Positions 7,050 through 15,904 are shown, numbered from the stretch's first letter. The stretch is 64,000 nt of DNA from Meishania sp964351985 (GCA_964351985.1 CAYGPR010000011.1:1-64000); one strand, 5' to 3'. Numbers and translations: made by a program. The notes: generated by a model from the letters alone, not told the origin.

Positions 7050-8159
7050 ATGAATTGGGTCATTCTCTTATTTCTGTTTTTCACTTTTTTGGGACTTCTT
7101 TTGTCCGTGCTCTTTTTTTTCAAAAAGAAGGGAGATCGAATGGCGAACATTCTATTGGGGATTTATACCTTTTTATTCGCCTTTGAATTGCTGAACAACT
7201 CCCTGCGTTGGTCCGGAGATATTTACAAGGAGTCTTTCGTTCATCTCAATCTCGCCCATTTTCCATTGTGGACCGTGTATGGTGCTTTGGTCTTCATTTA
7301 TACCCGCAGGGTAATCAACAAAGTTGGTTTTAAATGGCGTGATCTTTTGTTTTTGGTTCCTCCGATCTCGACAGTTTCAATGCTATATCCTTTTTATGCC
7401 TTGTCATTGAAAGAAAAAGTAAAGGTCGTTCTTGAAGGTAGAACGTACGATTATGCATATTTCCCGAATTCCGCCATTTGGATCGTCATTGCCATTATGT
7501 TATTCTACGCTGCCTATACCTATTTCAATTTTTGGAGAAACAAAAGGGTCGGTTTTCGAGAGAATGTATGGCTCAAATGGTTCGTCGGATCGTACTTCGG
7601 ATTCTCCTTTCTGTTCGCTCTCTACATATTCTTGGTCCGGTTCGGACTGATGGATCCCAATTACGATTATCTGGTAGACATTGCCATTGTCGGTTTTATA
7701 GGAATGCTCTCTTTTTTCGGATTTGTGCAACCCAAAATCTTCGAGGGTAAATCCATCAAAGAAGTCCTTCCTTTTGTAAAATATAGAAAAACAGGTCTGT
7801 CGGAAGCCCTATCCATAGAAATGAAAGCAAAACTTTTACGCATTATGGAAGAACGAGAACCCTATTTGGATAATGACCTCCGGCTGGACGATCTATCCAT
7901 GCTCATGAACTTATCAAGAAATCACACTTCGCAGATCATCAACGAACATTTCAATCTTTCTTTCTTTGATTTCGTTAACCAATACCGCATCAAGGATGCC
8001 AAAAACCTATTGCTACAAAATAAAGAGGAAAATCGAACCATAACGCAAATCGCCTATGACGTAGGTTTTAATAATCGGGCATCTTTTTACAAGGCGTTCA
8101 AAAAGTTTTCCGACGGAAGAAGCCCTTCCGATTATATGGAACAGATGCACGCATCGTGA
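7050..8159 (+). CDS. Membrane-bound AraC-family transcriptional regulator
   Basis: A 369-residue protein with seven or so hydrophobic segments in residues 1-235 (from WVILLFLFFTFLGLLLSVLF to FIGMLSFFGFVQP) and a C-terminal AraC double helix-turn-helix (about residues 260-365), including LDDLSMLMNLSRNHTSQIIN and TQIAYDVGFNNRASFYKAFK, the second being the diagnostic AraC helix. Such one-protein sensors are frequent in Bacteroidota; the membrane part is thought to sense an envelope signal. No operon partner is visible: the next gene is 170 bp away. Its target is unknown, though the lipoprotein island immediately downstream is an obvious candidate. Confidence 0.88.
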   Translation: MNWVILLFLFFTFLGLLLSVLFFFKKKGDRMANILLGIYTFLFAFELLNNSLRWSGDIYKESFVHLNLAHFPLWTVYGALVFIYTRRVINKVGFKWRDLLFLVPPISTVSMLYPFYALSLKEKVKVVLEGRTYDYAYFPNSAIWIVIAIMLFYAAYTYFNFWRNKRVGFRENVWLKWFVGSYFGFSFLFALYIFLVRFGLMDPNYDYLVDIAIVGFIGMLSFFGFVQPKIFEGKSIKEVLPFVKYRKTGLSEALSIEMKAKLLRIMEEREPYLDNDLRLDDLSMLMNLSRNHTSQIINEHFNLSFFDFVNQYRIKDAKNLLLQNKEENRTITQIAYDVGFNNRASFYKAFKKFSDGRSPSDYMEQMHAS

Positions 8160-8332
8160 TGGGTTTTTAAAGGCTTCGATGAATATCATAAGCTCAGATA
8201 AATTACCTCATGATAATTTTAAGTGTGTATTTGACATCTCCCTACATAGAGAGACAAGCCTTTTCATCATATAAATTAATTTTATAAAAATTACTTTATG
8301 CATTAAGATCATTACAACTTAAGTTGCAAATT

Positions 8333-8878
8333 ATGGTACATATTAAATTTTTGATGTTAGTGGCCCTTGTGTTGACATCTTGTAAAAAATCGGATTCTCA
8401 TTCAATTGTAAGAAGTGATTCCAAAGAATCTAATCAGCTGCTAGGCTCTTGGGATATAAAAGAAATACATTGGATATCGAAAGATACAACGCTAACCATC
8501 GAAAAGGCCCAACCTGGTATTTTAATGATCGCTCCTAACAGATATAGTATTATTTGGACACCTACCAAAAAGCCCAGGTCAAAATTCAATACATTATCAA
8601 AACCTACCGATGCCGAAATCAAATCGGGTTTTAATTCCATCGTTTTCAATTCGGGAACGTACACTACAACGAGTTCAAAAATGGTTACGAAGGCTTTAAT
8701 TGCCAAAGTACCAGGTTTTGAAGGAGGTCTTCAGTACTATGATTATCGAATCGAAGAAGGCACTTTATTTCTTACCATGTACGACGAAACCTACCCCGAT
8801 GGTACGAAACCCGATTGGGCGGGAAAATGGAAGACCCACTTTATTTTAAAAAAAATTAATACGAATACTGAGGGTTAA
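8333..8878 (+). CDS. Lipocalin-like lipoprotein
   Basis: A 181-residue lipoprotein (VALVLTSCKKS, Cys about residue 18). QLLGSWDIKEIHWIS at the start of the mature part and a run of beta-strands ending in AGKWKTHFILKKI are the pattern of lipocalin-like domains in Bacteroidota. No catalytic motif is visible; ligand binding is an inference from the fold. The open frame reaches back to a TTG at 8324 but the ATG at 8333 gives a proper lipoprotein leader. It is followed 30 nt later by the first of three M23 peptidase genes and may be transcribed with it. Confidence 0.65.
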   Translation: MVHIKFLMLVALVLTSCKKSDSHSIVRSDSKESNQLLGSWDIKEIHWISKDTTLTIEKAQPGILMIAPNRYSIIWTPTKKPRSKFNTLSKPTDAEIKSGFNSIVFNSGTYTTTSSKMVTKALIAKVPGFEGGLQYYDYRIEEGTLFLTMYDETYPDGTKPDWAGKWKTHFILKKINTNTEG

Positions 8879-8908
8879 CAACAGATTCAATCTTATGTAA
8901 GACGATAC

Positions 8909-9577
8909 ATGCTCACGATGCGACCAACTCTTTTCATATTGATTTTAAGTCTTATGTCATATCAATTTCATAGCTGTACGAAAAGCGATAGGGATACAAG
9001 GAGGCCTGGGTCTAAAAATACCGTTGCATTTTCAGAAGGAGTCGACGGAACCGATGTTACATGCAATAACGTAACTTATAAAGATTGGGAAACGTCAGAA
9101 TATGTATTACCCTATGCCGTTGGCGAAACATACCGCACCAACCTAACGAATTGCACCTCATCTTACCATGCCCCAGGAATGTCAGACCAATTCGCAATTG
9201 ATTTTGTCATGCCCATAGGTACTGAGATTACCGCCACTCGCCCAGGTCAAGTTTTTCATATCGAAGAATCAGGAGTAGATGGAAGTTTCCCCAACAATCT
9301 GGTAATCATTGCCCATTCTGATGGAACATTCGATGCATATATGCATCTTACGAAAAACGGTGCTTTGGTCGAGGTGGGCGATTTCTTATCGCAGGGAGAC
9401 CTCATTGGCCTTAGTGGCAATACTGGTCTAGCGGGCTATCCGCACCTTCATTTTGTGGCAATCAAAGAAAAACCTCTTGAATTCCCGTATACTTCGGTTC
9501 CGGTAACCTTTAAAAATACGTTGGATAACGAAAAAAGTTTGTTGCCATACACCGACTATCCTGCATATCCATATTAA
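8909..9577 (+). CDS. M23-family metallopeptidase lipoprotein, paralogue 1
   Basis: A 222-residue lipoprotein (YQFHSCTKS) whose C-terminal 150 residues are a LytM/M23 peptidase domain. Visible zinc-site residues are the His of YHAPGMSDQFAID with its Asp 11 residues later, and HLHF at the end; GLSGNTGLAGYPHLHF is the standard C-terminal motif. The usual HxxxD spacing is replaced by H-x10-D. The family cuts peptidoglycan cross-links. The mature N-terminus SDRDTRRPGSKNTV is shared almost exactly with paralogue 2. First of three tandem copies; a duplication is the obvious origin. Confidence 0.88.
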   Translation: MLTMRPTLFILILSLMSYQFHSCTKSDRDTRRPGSKNTVAFSEGVDGTDVTCNNVTYKDWETSEYVLPYAVGETYRTNLTNCTSSYHAPGMSDQFAIDFVMPIGTEITATRPGQVFHIEESGVDGSFPNNLVIIAHSDGTFDAYMHLTKNGALVEVGDFLSQGDLIGLSGNTGLAGYPHLHFVAIKEKPLEFPYTSVPVTFKNTLDNEKSLLPYTDYPAYPY

Positions 9578-9740
9578 TAGACTAAATAGATTTGGAACAG
9601 TGAAGTCAAATTACAACGACAAAATTACAAATTAAACCATATGATGAGTATGAAGATCGATTTGTTGGGCGACACAGTCATCTAAAAAAATTGGGTCAAA
9701 GGAAGAATACATTTCAAAACGATGACCTATAAAAGTTGTA

Positions 9741-9764
9741 CTTTACTATAGAGAAATAGTAAAG
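9741..9764. promoter_or_regulatory. 9-bp perfect hairpin/palindrome upstream of M23 paralogue 2
   Basis: CTTTACTAT (9741-9749) and ATAGTAAAG (9756-9764) are perfect reverse complements with a 6-nt spacer, ending 12 nt before the ATG at 9777. It could be an operator or a 5-prime hairpin that affects translation. The other two paralogues lack it. Confidence 0.5.
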
Positions 9765-9776
9765 ATGAGGTGACAA

Positions 9777-10445
9777 ATGAAGATAAGATGCGATTATGAC
9801 CGTTTAACTAGAATAGCAATGATATTATTAACGATTTTTACAATGGTTCAATGTTCAAAAAGTGAACGTGATACCAGAAGACCCGGATCCAAAAATACCG
9901 TTAACACTACAGATTCGTTCGAAACTTCATGTAAATCTGTCGGTTATGAATATTGGGAGGCTTCAAAATATGTTTTGCCCTATCCTGTTGGAAAAATTTA
10001 TAAAACAAATCGAACACATTGCTCCACAAGGTCTCATGCTCCGGGAGAACCGGACCAATATGCCTTGGATTTCGGTATGAATATTGGAACTGTTGTTACT
10101 GCAACAAGAGCGGGGCGTGTTGTTTTCGTCGAAGAGTCTGGGGAACCAGGAGAGTTTCCCAACAATCTAGTGGTCATCGAACATGATGATGGTACTTTCG
10201 CACAATACATGCATCTAAACTATCAAGGTGCTTTGGTCGATGTAGGCCAATCTGTATCGCAAGGTGATGAAATAGCATTGAGCGGTGACACCGGTCCGGC
10301 CGGATATCCACATCTTCATTTTGTGGTCACGAAAAATGATTCGTTTGAATATCCATATAAATCAGTACCTACGACCTTTAAAAACACTAAGCCCAATCCG
10401 CAGAGTTTAGAGCCCTATACCGACTATCCTGCCTATCCCTATTAG
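9777..10445 (+). CDS. M23-family metallopeptidase lipoprotein, paralogue 2
   Basis: A 222-residue lipoprotein (leader ending TMVQCSKS) closely related to the gene before it: identical length, the shared RDTRRPGSKNTV mature start, and the same M23 domain with RSHAPGEPDQYALDF, GDTGPAGYPHLHF and the closing EPYTDYPAYPY. The N-terminal region before the hydrophobic stretch is longer than usual for a lipoprotein (MKIRCDYDRLTRIA), so the true start may be the ATG of residue 14. A 199-bp gap containing a perfect hairpin separates it from paralogue 1, and 20 nt separate it from paralogue 3. Predicted cell-wall hydrolase; specificity unknown. Confidence 0.87.
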   Translation: MKIRCDYDRLTRIAMILLTIFTMVQCSKSERDTRRPGSKNTVNTTDSFETSCKSVGYEYWEASKYVLPYPVGKIYKTNRTHCSTRSHAPGEPDQYALDFGMNIGTVVTATRAGRVVFVEESGEPGEFPNNLVVIEHDDGTFAQYMHLNYQGALVDVGQSVSQGDEIALSGDTGPAGYPHLHFVVTKNDSFEYPYKSVPTTFKNTKPNPQSLEPYTDYPAYPY

Positions 10446-10465
10446 AAAATGATGAAACAATAAAC

Positions 10466-11104
10466 ATGACAATTCGAAGGATAAAAAATTATATACTAGT
10501 CATTTCATTGCTAATACTTTCTTGCAGCAACGATGAGACGCCCCCAAAGGAACTTCTGTCTAGAGAGGTACCAATTGCAGATGGATGCCCAAATGGCCAA
10601 TATGACGATTGGAAAACGTCCGAATATGTGCTGCCCTATCCTGTCGGCAAGAGCTATGTAGTTACCTTAAGCCACTGTGGTGGGTCTTTTCATAGCGAAG
10701 GAGAGCCCGACGAATATGGTGTTGATTTCGCTATGGATATTGGAGAAACCATTACCGCGGCAAGAACAGGTGAAGTGGTTTATGTGGAAGAATCGGGTAT
10801 CGACGGAGAATTTCCTAACAACCTCGTTATAATAGAACATGTAGATGGCACATTTGCGCAGTATATGCACCTAACGAAGAACGGGGCATTGGTCGAAATC
10901 GGTGATTCGGTCATTCGGGGTACCGAAATCGGACTCAGTGGAAATACCGGTCTCGCCGGGTTTCCACATCTACATTTTATTGTAACAGAGGCAGGGTCAT
11001 ACAATTATCCCTATACCTCAATACCAACAACGTTCAGTAATACATTGTCTAATGAGCGCAGTTTGGCAAAGGGGGTAAGGTATCCGGCTTATGGGTACGA
11101 ATAA
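10466..11104 (+). CDS. M23-family metallopeptidase lipoprotein, paralogue 3
   Basis: A 212-residue lipoprotein (ISLLILSCSNDE) with the same domain: SFHSEGEPDEYGVDF carries the first ligands and GNTGLAGFPHLHF the HxH. It is more diverged than the first two: the RDTRRPGSKNT block is gone and the mature start is shorter, but DDWKTSEYVLPYPVGKSY aligns with the same segment of the others. It begins 20 nt after paralogue 2 and is likely in the same message. Three neighbouring copies suggest dosage or division of labour between different peptidoglycan bonds; nothing in the sequence decides this. Confidence 0.87.
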   Translation: MTIRRIKNYILVISLLILSCSNDETPPKELLSREVPIADGCPNGQYDDWKTSEYVLPYPVGKSYVVTLSHCGGSFHSEGEPDEYGVDFAMDIGETITAARTGEVVYVEESGIDGEFPNNLVIIEHVDGTFAQYMHLTKNGALVEIGDSVIRGTEIGLSGNTGLAGFPHLHFIVTEAGSYNYPYTSIPTTFSNTLSNERSLAKGVRYPAYGYE

Positions 11105-11240
11105 AATACGTAACACAGAACAACGTAAACGTATGTAGGCATTGACAAAAAGTAGGACAATTTTGCATTATTTGCATTAACAAATGATATATGTTTTTTA
11201 ACACCTTATTCCGTTAAAAATCATTAACTTAGGAATAGAA

Positions 11241-11248
11241 TAATTTTG
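11241..11248 (+). promoter_or_regulatory. Candidate -7 box
   Basis: TAATTTTG matches TAnnTTTG 30 nt before the ATG at 11278. No TTG is found at the right distance upstream, so support is partial. Confidence 0.4.
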
Positions 11249-11277
11249 CTCTGAAAATTTAAAAAATCCAAATCAAG

Positions 11278-12609
11278 ATGAAAACAAGTAGAATAACTTT
11301 AAAAAAGTCCCTATCAATTGTGGTATTTACGATGCTACTTTTTGGGATAACAGGAACACACAATGCCGCGGCCTTTTTTCAGGAAGACGTACAAGAAGAT
11401 GCACAGGCTTTCGAACAATACAAAGGTGAAGTTTTGGATGCCGAGACTAAAAAACCTTTAATCTTTGCAAGCTTGGCCATAGAGGGCTCCAACATCAGTA
11501 CTATTACGAATACCGAAGGTGAGTTTTCATTAAAGGTACCAAAAGATATTGGCGAGGTCAGTGTCTTAATTTCTTTTTTAGGGTATAAGAACAAAATTAT
11601 TCCGCTCTCTCAGTTTAAGAATGGTAACAACAAAGTGCTCATGGATATTTCGGTAGAACAACTGTCCGAAGTCAATCTAAGCATACCGAAGGATGCAAAA
11701 ATATTGGTGCTCGAAACCTTGCAAAGAAAGGGCGATAATTATTTCAAAGACCCAACCGTAATGACGGCCTTTTATCGCGAGACCATTAAAAAAAGAAGAA
11801 CGAACGTATCGCTCTCCGAAGCTGTAGTAAACATTTACAAAGCACCTTATTCATCATTAAAACGCGATGCCGTTGAAATGTACAAGGCTAGAAAAAGTAC
11901 GGATTATAGTAAGCTTGATACAGTTGCCTTAAAGTTGCAGGGCGGGCCTTTCAACGCACTTTTTGTCGACATCATGAAATATCCTGAATACATTTTCGAT
12001 GAAGAATCAATTGACGATTATGTATTCAGTTTTGATCGCTCTGTAAGGGTTAACGATCAGCTCATTTACGTAATCAATTTTAAACAACTAGAAAACCTGA
12101 CCGAACCGCTGTACCAAGGTCAGCTTTTTATTGATGCTGAAAATAAGATTTTGACCAGTGCCATTTATTCGTTGAACATTACGGATCGCGATGAGGCCGC
12201 CCGACTATTTGTTCGCAAAAAACCCAGAAATGCAAAGGTATGGCCGACCGAAGTGGCCTATAGGGTCGACTATCGTGAAAAGAATGGCAGATGGTATTAT
12301 AGTTATAGTAATGTTTTATTGGAGTTCAAGGTCAACTGGGATAAAAAATTATTCAATTCTGTTTATAGCATGACCTGTGAAATGGCAGTAACGGATTGGG
12401 AGAAAAATCTTACGAGCGCATTTCCTAAATCCAAGGAAAGAATCAGAACCTCTTATATTTTAAGTGATGAAGCTATCGGCTTCGCAGACCCTGATTTTTG
12501 GGGTGAGTATAATATAATTGAACCTGAAAAGTCAATTGAGTCGGCCATTAAGAAAATTCAACGTCAATTGAGAAGAGCAAAAAATAACAGCGGTACTTCA
12601 GCTCCATAG
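11278..12609 (+). CDS. Exported protein with carboxypeptidase-like regulatory domain
   Basis: A 443-residue protein with a signal peptide (SLSIVVFTMLLFGITGTHNAAA). Residues about 47-130 form a carboxypeptidase-D-like regulatory beta-sandwich (YKGEVLDAETKKPLIFASLAIEGSN then TITNTEGEFSLKVP), the module that also opens SusC-type receptors. The remaining 300 residues, rich in beta-strand and with no barrel-closing Phe, resemble the middle of DUF5686-type proteins but are too short to include a barrel. Likely periplasmic or outer-membrane associated; function unknown. It is a single gene with its own -7 box and a shared terminator with the convergent fasciclin gene. Confidence 0.75.
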   Translation: MKTSRITLKKSLSIVVFTMLLFGITGTHNAAAFFQEDVQEDAQAFEQYKGEVLDAETKKPLIFASLAIEGSNISTITNTEGEFSLKVPKDIGEVSVLISFLGYKNKIIPLSQFKNGNNKVLMDISVEQLSEVNLSIPKDAKILVLETLQRKGDNYFKDPTVMTAFYRETIKKRRTNVSLSEAVVNIYKAPYSSLKRDAVEMYKARKSTDYSKLDTVALKLQGGPFNALFVDIMKYPEYIFDEESIDDYVFSFDRSVRVNDQLIYVINFKQLENLTEPLYQGQLFIDAENKILTSAIYSLNITDRDEAARLFVRKKPRNAKVWPTEVAYRVDYREKNGRWYYSYSNVLLEFKVNWDKKLFNSVYSMTCEMAVTDWEKNLTSAFPKSKERIRTSYILSDEAIGFADPDFWGEYNIIEPEKSIESAIKKIQRQLRRAKNNSGTSAP

Positions 12610-12631
12610 AGGTCTCTATTAAAATAGAATC

Positions 12632-12668
12632 AAAAAAAAAGCCGTCATTTATTAAATGATGGCTTCTT
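12632..12668. terminator. Bidirectional terminator
   Basis: AAGCCGTCATTT (12639-12650) pairs with AAATGATGGCTT (12654-12665) around a 3-nt loop, with one G-T mismatch. An A-run precedes the stem, so it acts as a U-tract terminator for the minus-strand fasciclin gene, and the following TCTTAATT serves the plus-strand gene less well. Confidence 0.8.
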
Positions 12669-12685
12669 AATTAGGGTAATGTCTT

Positions 12686-13201
12686 TTACTTACCTGGCAT
12701 AACTACCGTGTCGATAGCATGAATAACACCATTAGTGGCAGCTACATCTGCAATTACCACTGTAGACATACCTCCTTTGGCATCTGTCAACATAACTTTT
12801 CCATCTTTTAAAGAAAGACCGATTTCATCACCTTGGACTGTTTTAACCTTAAACATTCCATTATTTGAATTGATAGCCTCAATTACGGCTGCTGCTTCAA
12901 ATTTTCCGGCAACCACGTGATAGGTCAATATTCCGGTCAAGTCTGCTTTGGCAGCAGGCAATAACAGGCTTGAAACCGTACCATCAGGCAATTTAGCAAA
13001 GGCATCATTTGTAGGCGCAAATACCGTAAAAGGTCCTTCAGAACTTAAAGTCTCTACCAAACCTGCAGTCTTTACTGCTGTAACCAATGTGGAAAAATTC
13101 TCATTTCCGGCGGCAACGCCAACAATGTTTTCCGTTTGTGCAAAAGTGGCTGCCCCAATAAATAGTAAAGCAGAAGCCAAAATAGTTTTCATCTTTTTCA
13201 T
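12686..13201 (-). CDS. Secreted fasciclin (FAS1) domain protein
   Basis: A 171-residue exported protein: signal peptide with MKTILASALLFIGAATFAQ, then one FAS1 domain. The two family motifs are plain: GPFTVFAPTNDAFAKLP (H1-like) and TYHVVAGKF with the closing NGVIHAIDTVVMPGK (H2-like). FAS1 domains mediate adhesion and matrix binding; bacterial single-domain forms are usually secreted and highly expressed. It is a single gene, with a -7 box about 24 nt upstream and a strong bidirectional terminator 20 nt downstream. Confidence 0.92.
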   Translation of the reverse strand: MKKMKTILASALLFIGAATFAQTENIVGVAAGNENFSTLVTAVKTAGLVETLSSEGPFTVFAPTNDAFAKLPDGTVSSLLLPAAKADLTGILTYHVVAGKFEAAAVIEAINSNNGMFKVKTVQGDEIGLSLKDGKVMLTDAKGGMSTVVIADVAATNGVIHAIDTVVMPGK

Positions 13202-13501
13202 AATGTATATTTTTTAAGTTTCTTCAAAAGTAAGTGGAAGGAAAACGGTATTATCATAATTTTTGTTTAAATTTTTATACTAAACGTTAAACAATTAATA
13301 AAATGAAGATCACCCCTGTTTTCAGGGAAGATAATTTCACTGGAAGCAGCTTTTCAAAATGGCTACTCTCCCCGGATATTTGTAACATGTTCATTCAATA
13401 CTATTAACCGGAGGATTGGAAATTGACGATCGCTCTGAAAATAAATTATCCATGGGCACGTTGTATTTCATATTCAATTCCTTCAATCTAACTACCATTT
13501 T
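13202..13501. other. Divergent intergenic region
   Basis: 300 bp between the fasciclin gene and the plus-strand two-gene unit. On the minus strand TACTTTTG (13232-13225) is a good -7 box for the fasciclin gene, without a recognisable TTG upstream. No small gene or hairpin was found for the rest. Confidence 0.5.
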
Positions 13502-14668
13502 ATGCAAAACGTACTACCAAAATTTAAAAGACCGATTCAAGGAATCGATGAGCCGCGTACCGAAGTTTCACATTGGGACAAGGCTATGGATGCCTATGAT
13601 GCCAAAGATTTTCGAACCGCATTGATCGAGACGATAAATTATATGAATCCCGAAATCCTTTCTAGCAAGGAGACCGACGGAGATATCAATATCACACGCG
13701 GTCAAGGATCTGCAGAGATTCAGGTCACCATCGCCAGTGACACCTTTACCGTAAAAGCCCCTTTTCTAAAAGTCACTGAAAAGACCAACAAAGTGGCACT
13801 GTTCAGAAAGGTCGCCGAGGTCAATTTCAATCCGTTGACACTCGCACAGATACATCTGAAAGACGATACACTATGGTTCGAATATGAAATGCCCATTTCG
13901 TTGTGTCAACCGTACAAAGTCTATGACGTACTACGTGAAATATGTGTTTATGCCGACGATTATGATGATGAATTCGTAGAAAAGTACAAGGCTGATTTTT
14001 ATAAAGAAGCGAACGTGCAGCCCATGACGGGCGAAGAAGCCGAGCAAGTTTGGCAACAGATCAGCGATATACTCAGCGATTATCAAAACTATTCCGCCTA
14101 CTTCAAGGAGAAAAGATGGGATGCCTTTCAATGGGATATAACCGTTATCTCCATTCTAAAAATAGTGAACATGCCATACGTTCATGGCACATTGCGCACA
14201 AAAATTCAGGAGTACGTGCACAATATGTTCAACGGCAATATCGATTTTCAGCATAGGGTCGACAAAGGCACCAACTTTATGCAGAAGCTATGCGCTATGA
14301 CCCGTGAAGATTTTATGAACGATATCTATCATGCGGATGCCTTTATTTCGTTGAAATGGAGAAGCTCGGACCAAATATTGCAAGAATGCGTAAAAAATTG
14401 GGAAGGCTACGTAACCAAGTATGTAAATGATGGGGACAATTTTTCCTTGAGTTATTACCTACAGTATAATTTTCTATATATGCTCTACAACTATAACGTA
14501 GAGGAAAACCACAAGAATGCCATTTATGATGTTCTGGAAAGTGTTTCGGGCCTTGAACCGCATGTTGCCGTACCCAAACTTCTAGCAACCTACAACGGAT
14601 TCGTGACCGGTAATACCAAAGCGGTCAAAACTGGCAATAAGGGGCTTTTCTCAAAACTTTTCGGATAA
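13502..14668 (+). CDS. Conserved hypothetical protein paired with a zinc-ribbon protease
   Basis: A 388-residue cytoplasmic-looking protein without signal peptide or membrane segments. The N-terminal half (about residues 25-165) has an alternating alpha/beta layout (HWDKAMDAYDAKDFRTALIE, then two strands AEIQVTIASDTFTVKAPF and LWFEYEMPIS) resembling the YbjN/type III chaperone-like fold. The second half is helical and aromatic-rich (YVTKYVNDGDNFSLSYYLQY). I do not recognise the family. The stop is 72 nt from the start of a trypsin-like protease whose C-terminus appears to have a related fold, so the two probably work together. No regulatory signals were identified. Confidence 0.65.
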   Translation: MQNVLPKFKRPIQGIDEPRTEVSHWDKAMDAYDAKDFRTALIETINYMNPEILSSKETDGDINITRGQGSAEIQVTIASDTFTVKAPFLKVTEKTNKVALFRKVAEVNFNPLTLAQIHLKDDTLWFEYEMPISLCQPYKVYDVLREICVYADDYDDEFVEKYKADFYKEANVQPMTGEEAEQVWQQISDILSDYQNYSAYFKEKRWDAFQWDITVISILKIVNMPYVHGTLRTKIQEYVHNMFNGNIDFQHRVDKGTNFMQKLCAMTREDFMNDIYHADAFISLKWRSSDQILQECVKNWEGYVTKYVNDGDNFSLSYYLQYNFLYMLYNYNVEENHKNAIYDVLESVSGLEPHVAVPKLLATYNGFVTGNTKAVKTGNKGLFSKLFG

Positions 14669-14740
14669 ACGAAATATCTCGCGTTCGGCCCTCGATATTA
14701 AAATTCCAAATCCCAAAAAAAAACAAAATTGAAAAACAAC

Positions 14741-15811
14741 ATGGAAAACATACATAAATCAGTATTCAAGATAATTACCTCAGGAGGCACGGGAAGCGGT
14801 TTCACGGTAAGCGGTAAAAATCATATCATTACGAACTATCACGTCATTCAGGGCGAAAAAACCGTTGCGGTCGAAGATTATAAAAAAGATAGGCATGTCG
14901 CCAATGTGGTCATGGTCAATCCTGAAGTAGATCTTGCTTTTTTACATATCGACGGATTCGAAAATACCGAAACCGATATTACCTTGGATGAAAACGTACT
15001 CGTCATGAATACCCAAAAGGTATTTATCAACGGTTATCCCTTCGGGATGCCCTACACGATAACAGAAGGTATTGTATCTTCCATCAGTCAGCCCATGGAT
15101 TCACGTCATTATATTCAGACCGATGCGGCGGTAAATCCGGGAAATTCTGGTGGGCCGATGCTCAATGAAGCCGGTAATCTGGTCGGTGTAACCACCTCTA
15201 AGTTCAACGACGCCGACAACGTAGGTTTCGGAATCAAACACCTCGATTTGATCAAAGAGATTACCGATTTCACATATCAAGATAATGCGTATCGTGTAAA
15301 ATGTAACTCGTGCGATGGGTATACCGAACAAGAAACCGAATTCTGTAACAATTGTGGTAATGATATGGATGTCTCTATTTGGGAGGAATTCGAAAAAAGT
15401 CATTTTGCCAATTTTGTAGAGGAGGCCCTAACCGAACTGGGTATGAATCCCGTATTGGGAAGGGCTGGTAGGGATTTCTGGGAATTCCACCAAGGAAGCG
15501 CCCTTGTGCGTATTTTCGTCTTTAAACGCGATTATTTAGTGGCCACTTCGCCTTTGAACAAACTACCCAAACAGAATTTGGCGGAATTGATGGAATATCT
15601 GTTGCAAAAAAACGTGGATCCATATTATTTGGGCGTTCACAATAACAATATCTATCTATCATACAGAACCCATCTTTCGGATATTTTTACCGACCATGTG
15701 GATGATATTAAGGAAAACATCAAGAATTTGGCCTTGAAAGCTGACGATCTTGATAACTTCTTTATGGATACCTATGGCTGTGAAATGGCCATTGAGGCGA
15801 AGGAGGTTTAA
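14741..15811 (+). CDS. Cytoplasmic trypsin-like serine protease with zinc ribbon and YbjN-like tail
   Basis: A 356-residue protein in three parts. Residues 5-175 are an S1C/trypsin-like peptidase with the triad His34 (TNYHVI), Asp64 (EVDLAFL) and Ser136 (NPGNSGGP). Cys188, Cys191, Cys202 and Cys205 form a CxxC-x10-CxxC zinc ribbon. The last 140 residues alternate strand and helix (ALVRIFVFKRDYLVATSPL, IYLSYRTHLSDIF), resembling the YbjN/type III chaperone fold. There is no PDZ domain and no signal peptide, unlike HtrA/DegP; it is probably cytosolic. A TTG at 14729 is an alternative start. It follows the 388-residue gene by 72 nt and ends next to a dispersed inverted repeat. Confidence 0.85.
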   Translation: MENIHKSVFKIITSGGTGSGFTVSGKNHIITNYHVIQGEKTVAVEDYKKDRHVANVVMVNPEVDLAFLHIDGFENTETDITLDENVLVMNTQKVFINGYPFGMPYTITEGIVSSISQPMDSRHYIQTDAAVNPGNSGGPMLNEAGNLVGVTTSKFNDADNVGFGIKHLDLIKEITDFTYQDNAYRVKCNSCDGYTEQETEFCNNCGNDMDVSIWEEFEKSHFANFVEEALTELGMNPVLGRAGRDFWEFHQGSALVRIFVFKRDYLVATSPLNKLPKQNLAELMEYLLQKNVDPYYLGVHNNNIYLSYRTHLSDIFTDHVDDIKENIKNLALKADDLDNFFMDTYGCEMAIEAKEV

Positions 15812-15820
15812 ATCATAACG

Positions 15821-15903
15821 TCATTGCGAGTAACGGTAGCAACGAAGCAATCCTTCTTTTGGTTTTTCCCGACGGACAGATTACTTCGCTTCGCTCGCAA
15901 TGA
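15821..15903. repeat. Dispersed intergenic inverted repeat (TCATTGCGAG type)
   Basis: TCATTGCGAG (15821-15830) is the exact reverse complement of CTCGCAATGA (15894-15903); inside them GAAGCAATC pairs imperfectly with GATTACTTC. This TCATTGCGAG...CTCGCAATGA design is a known style of repeat between genes in many Bacteroidota. It sits between two converging genes and could fold into a long terminator-like hairpin for both. Confidence 0.75.
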
Positions 15904-15904
15904 A

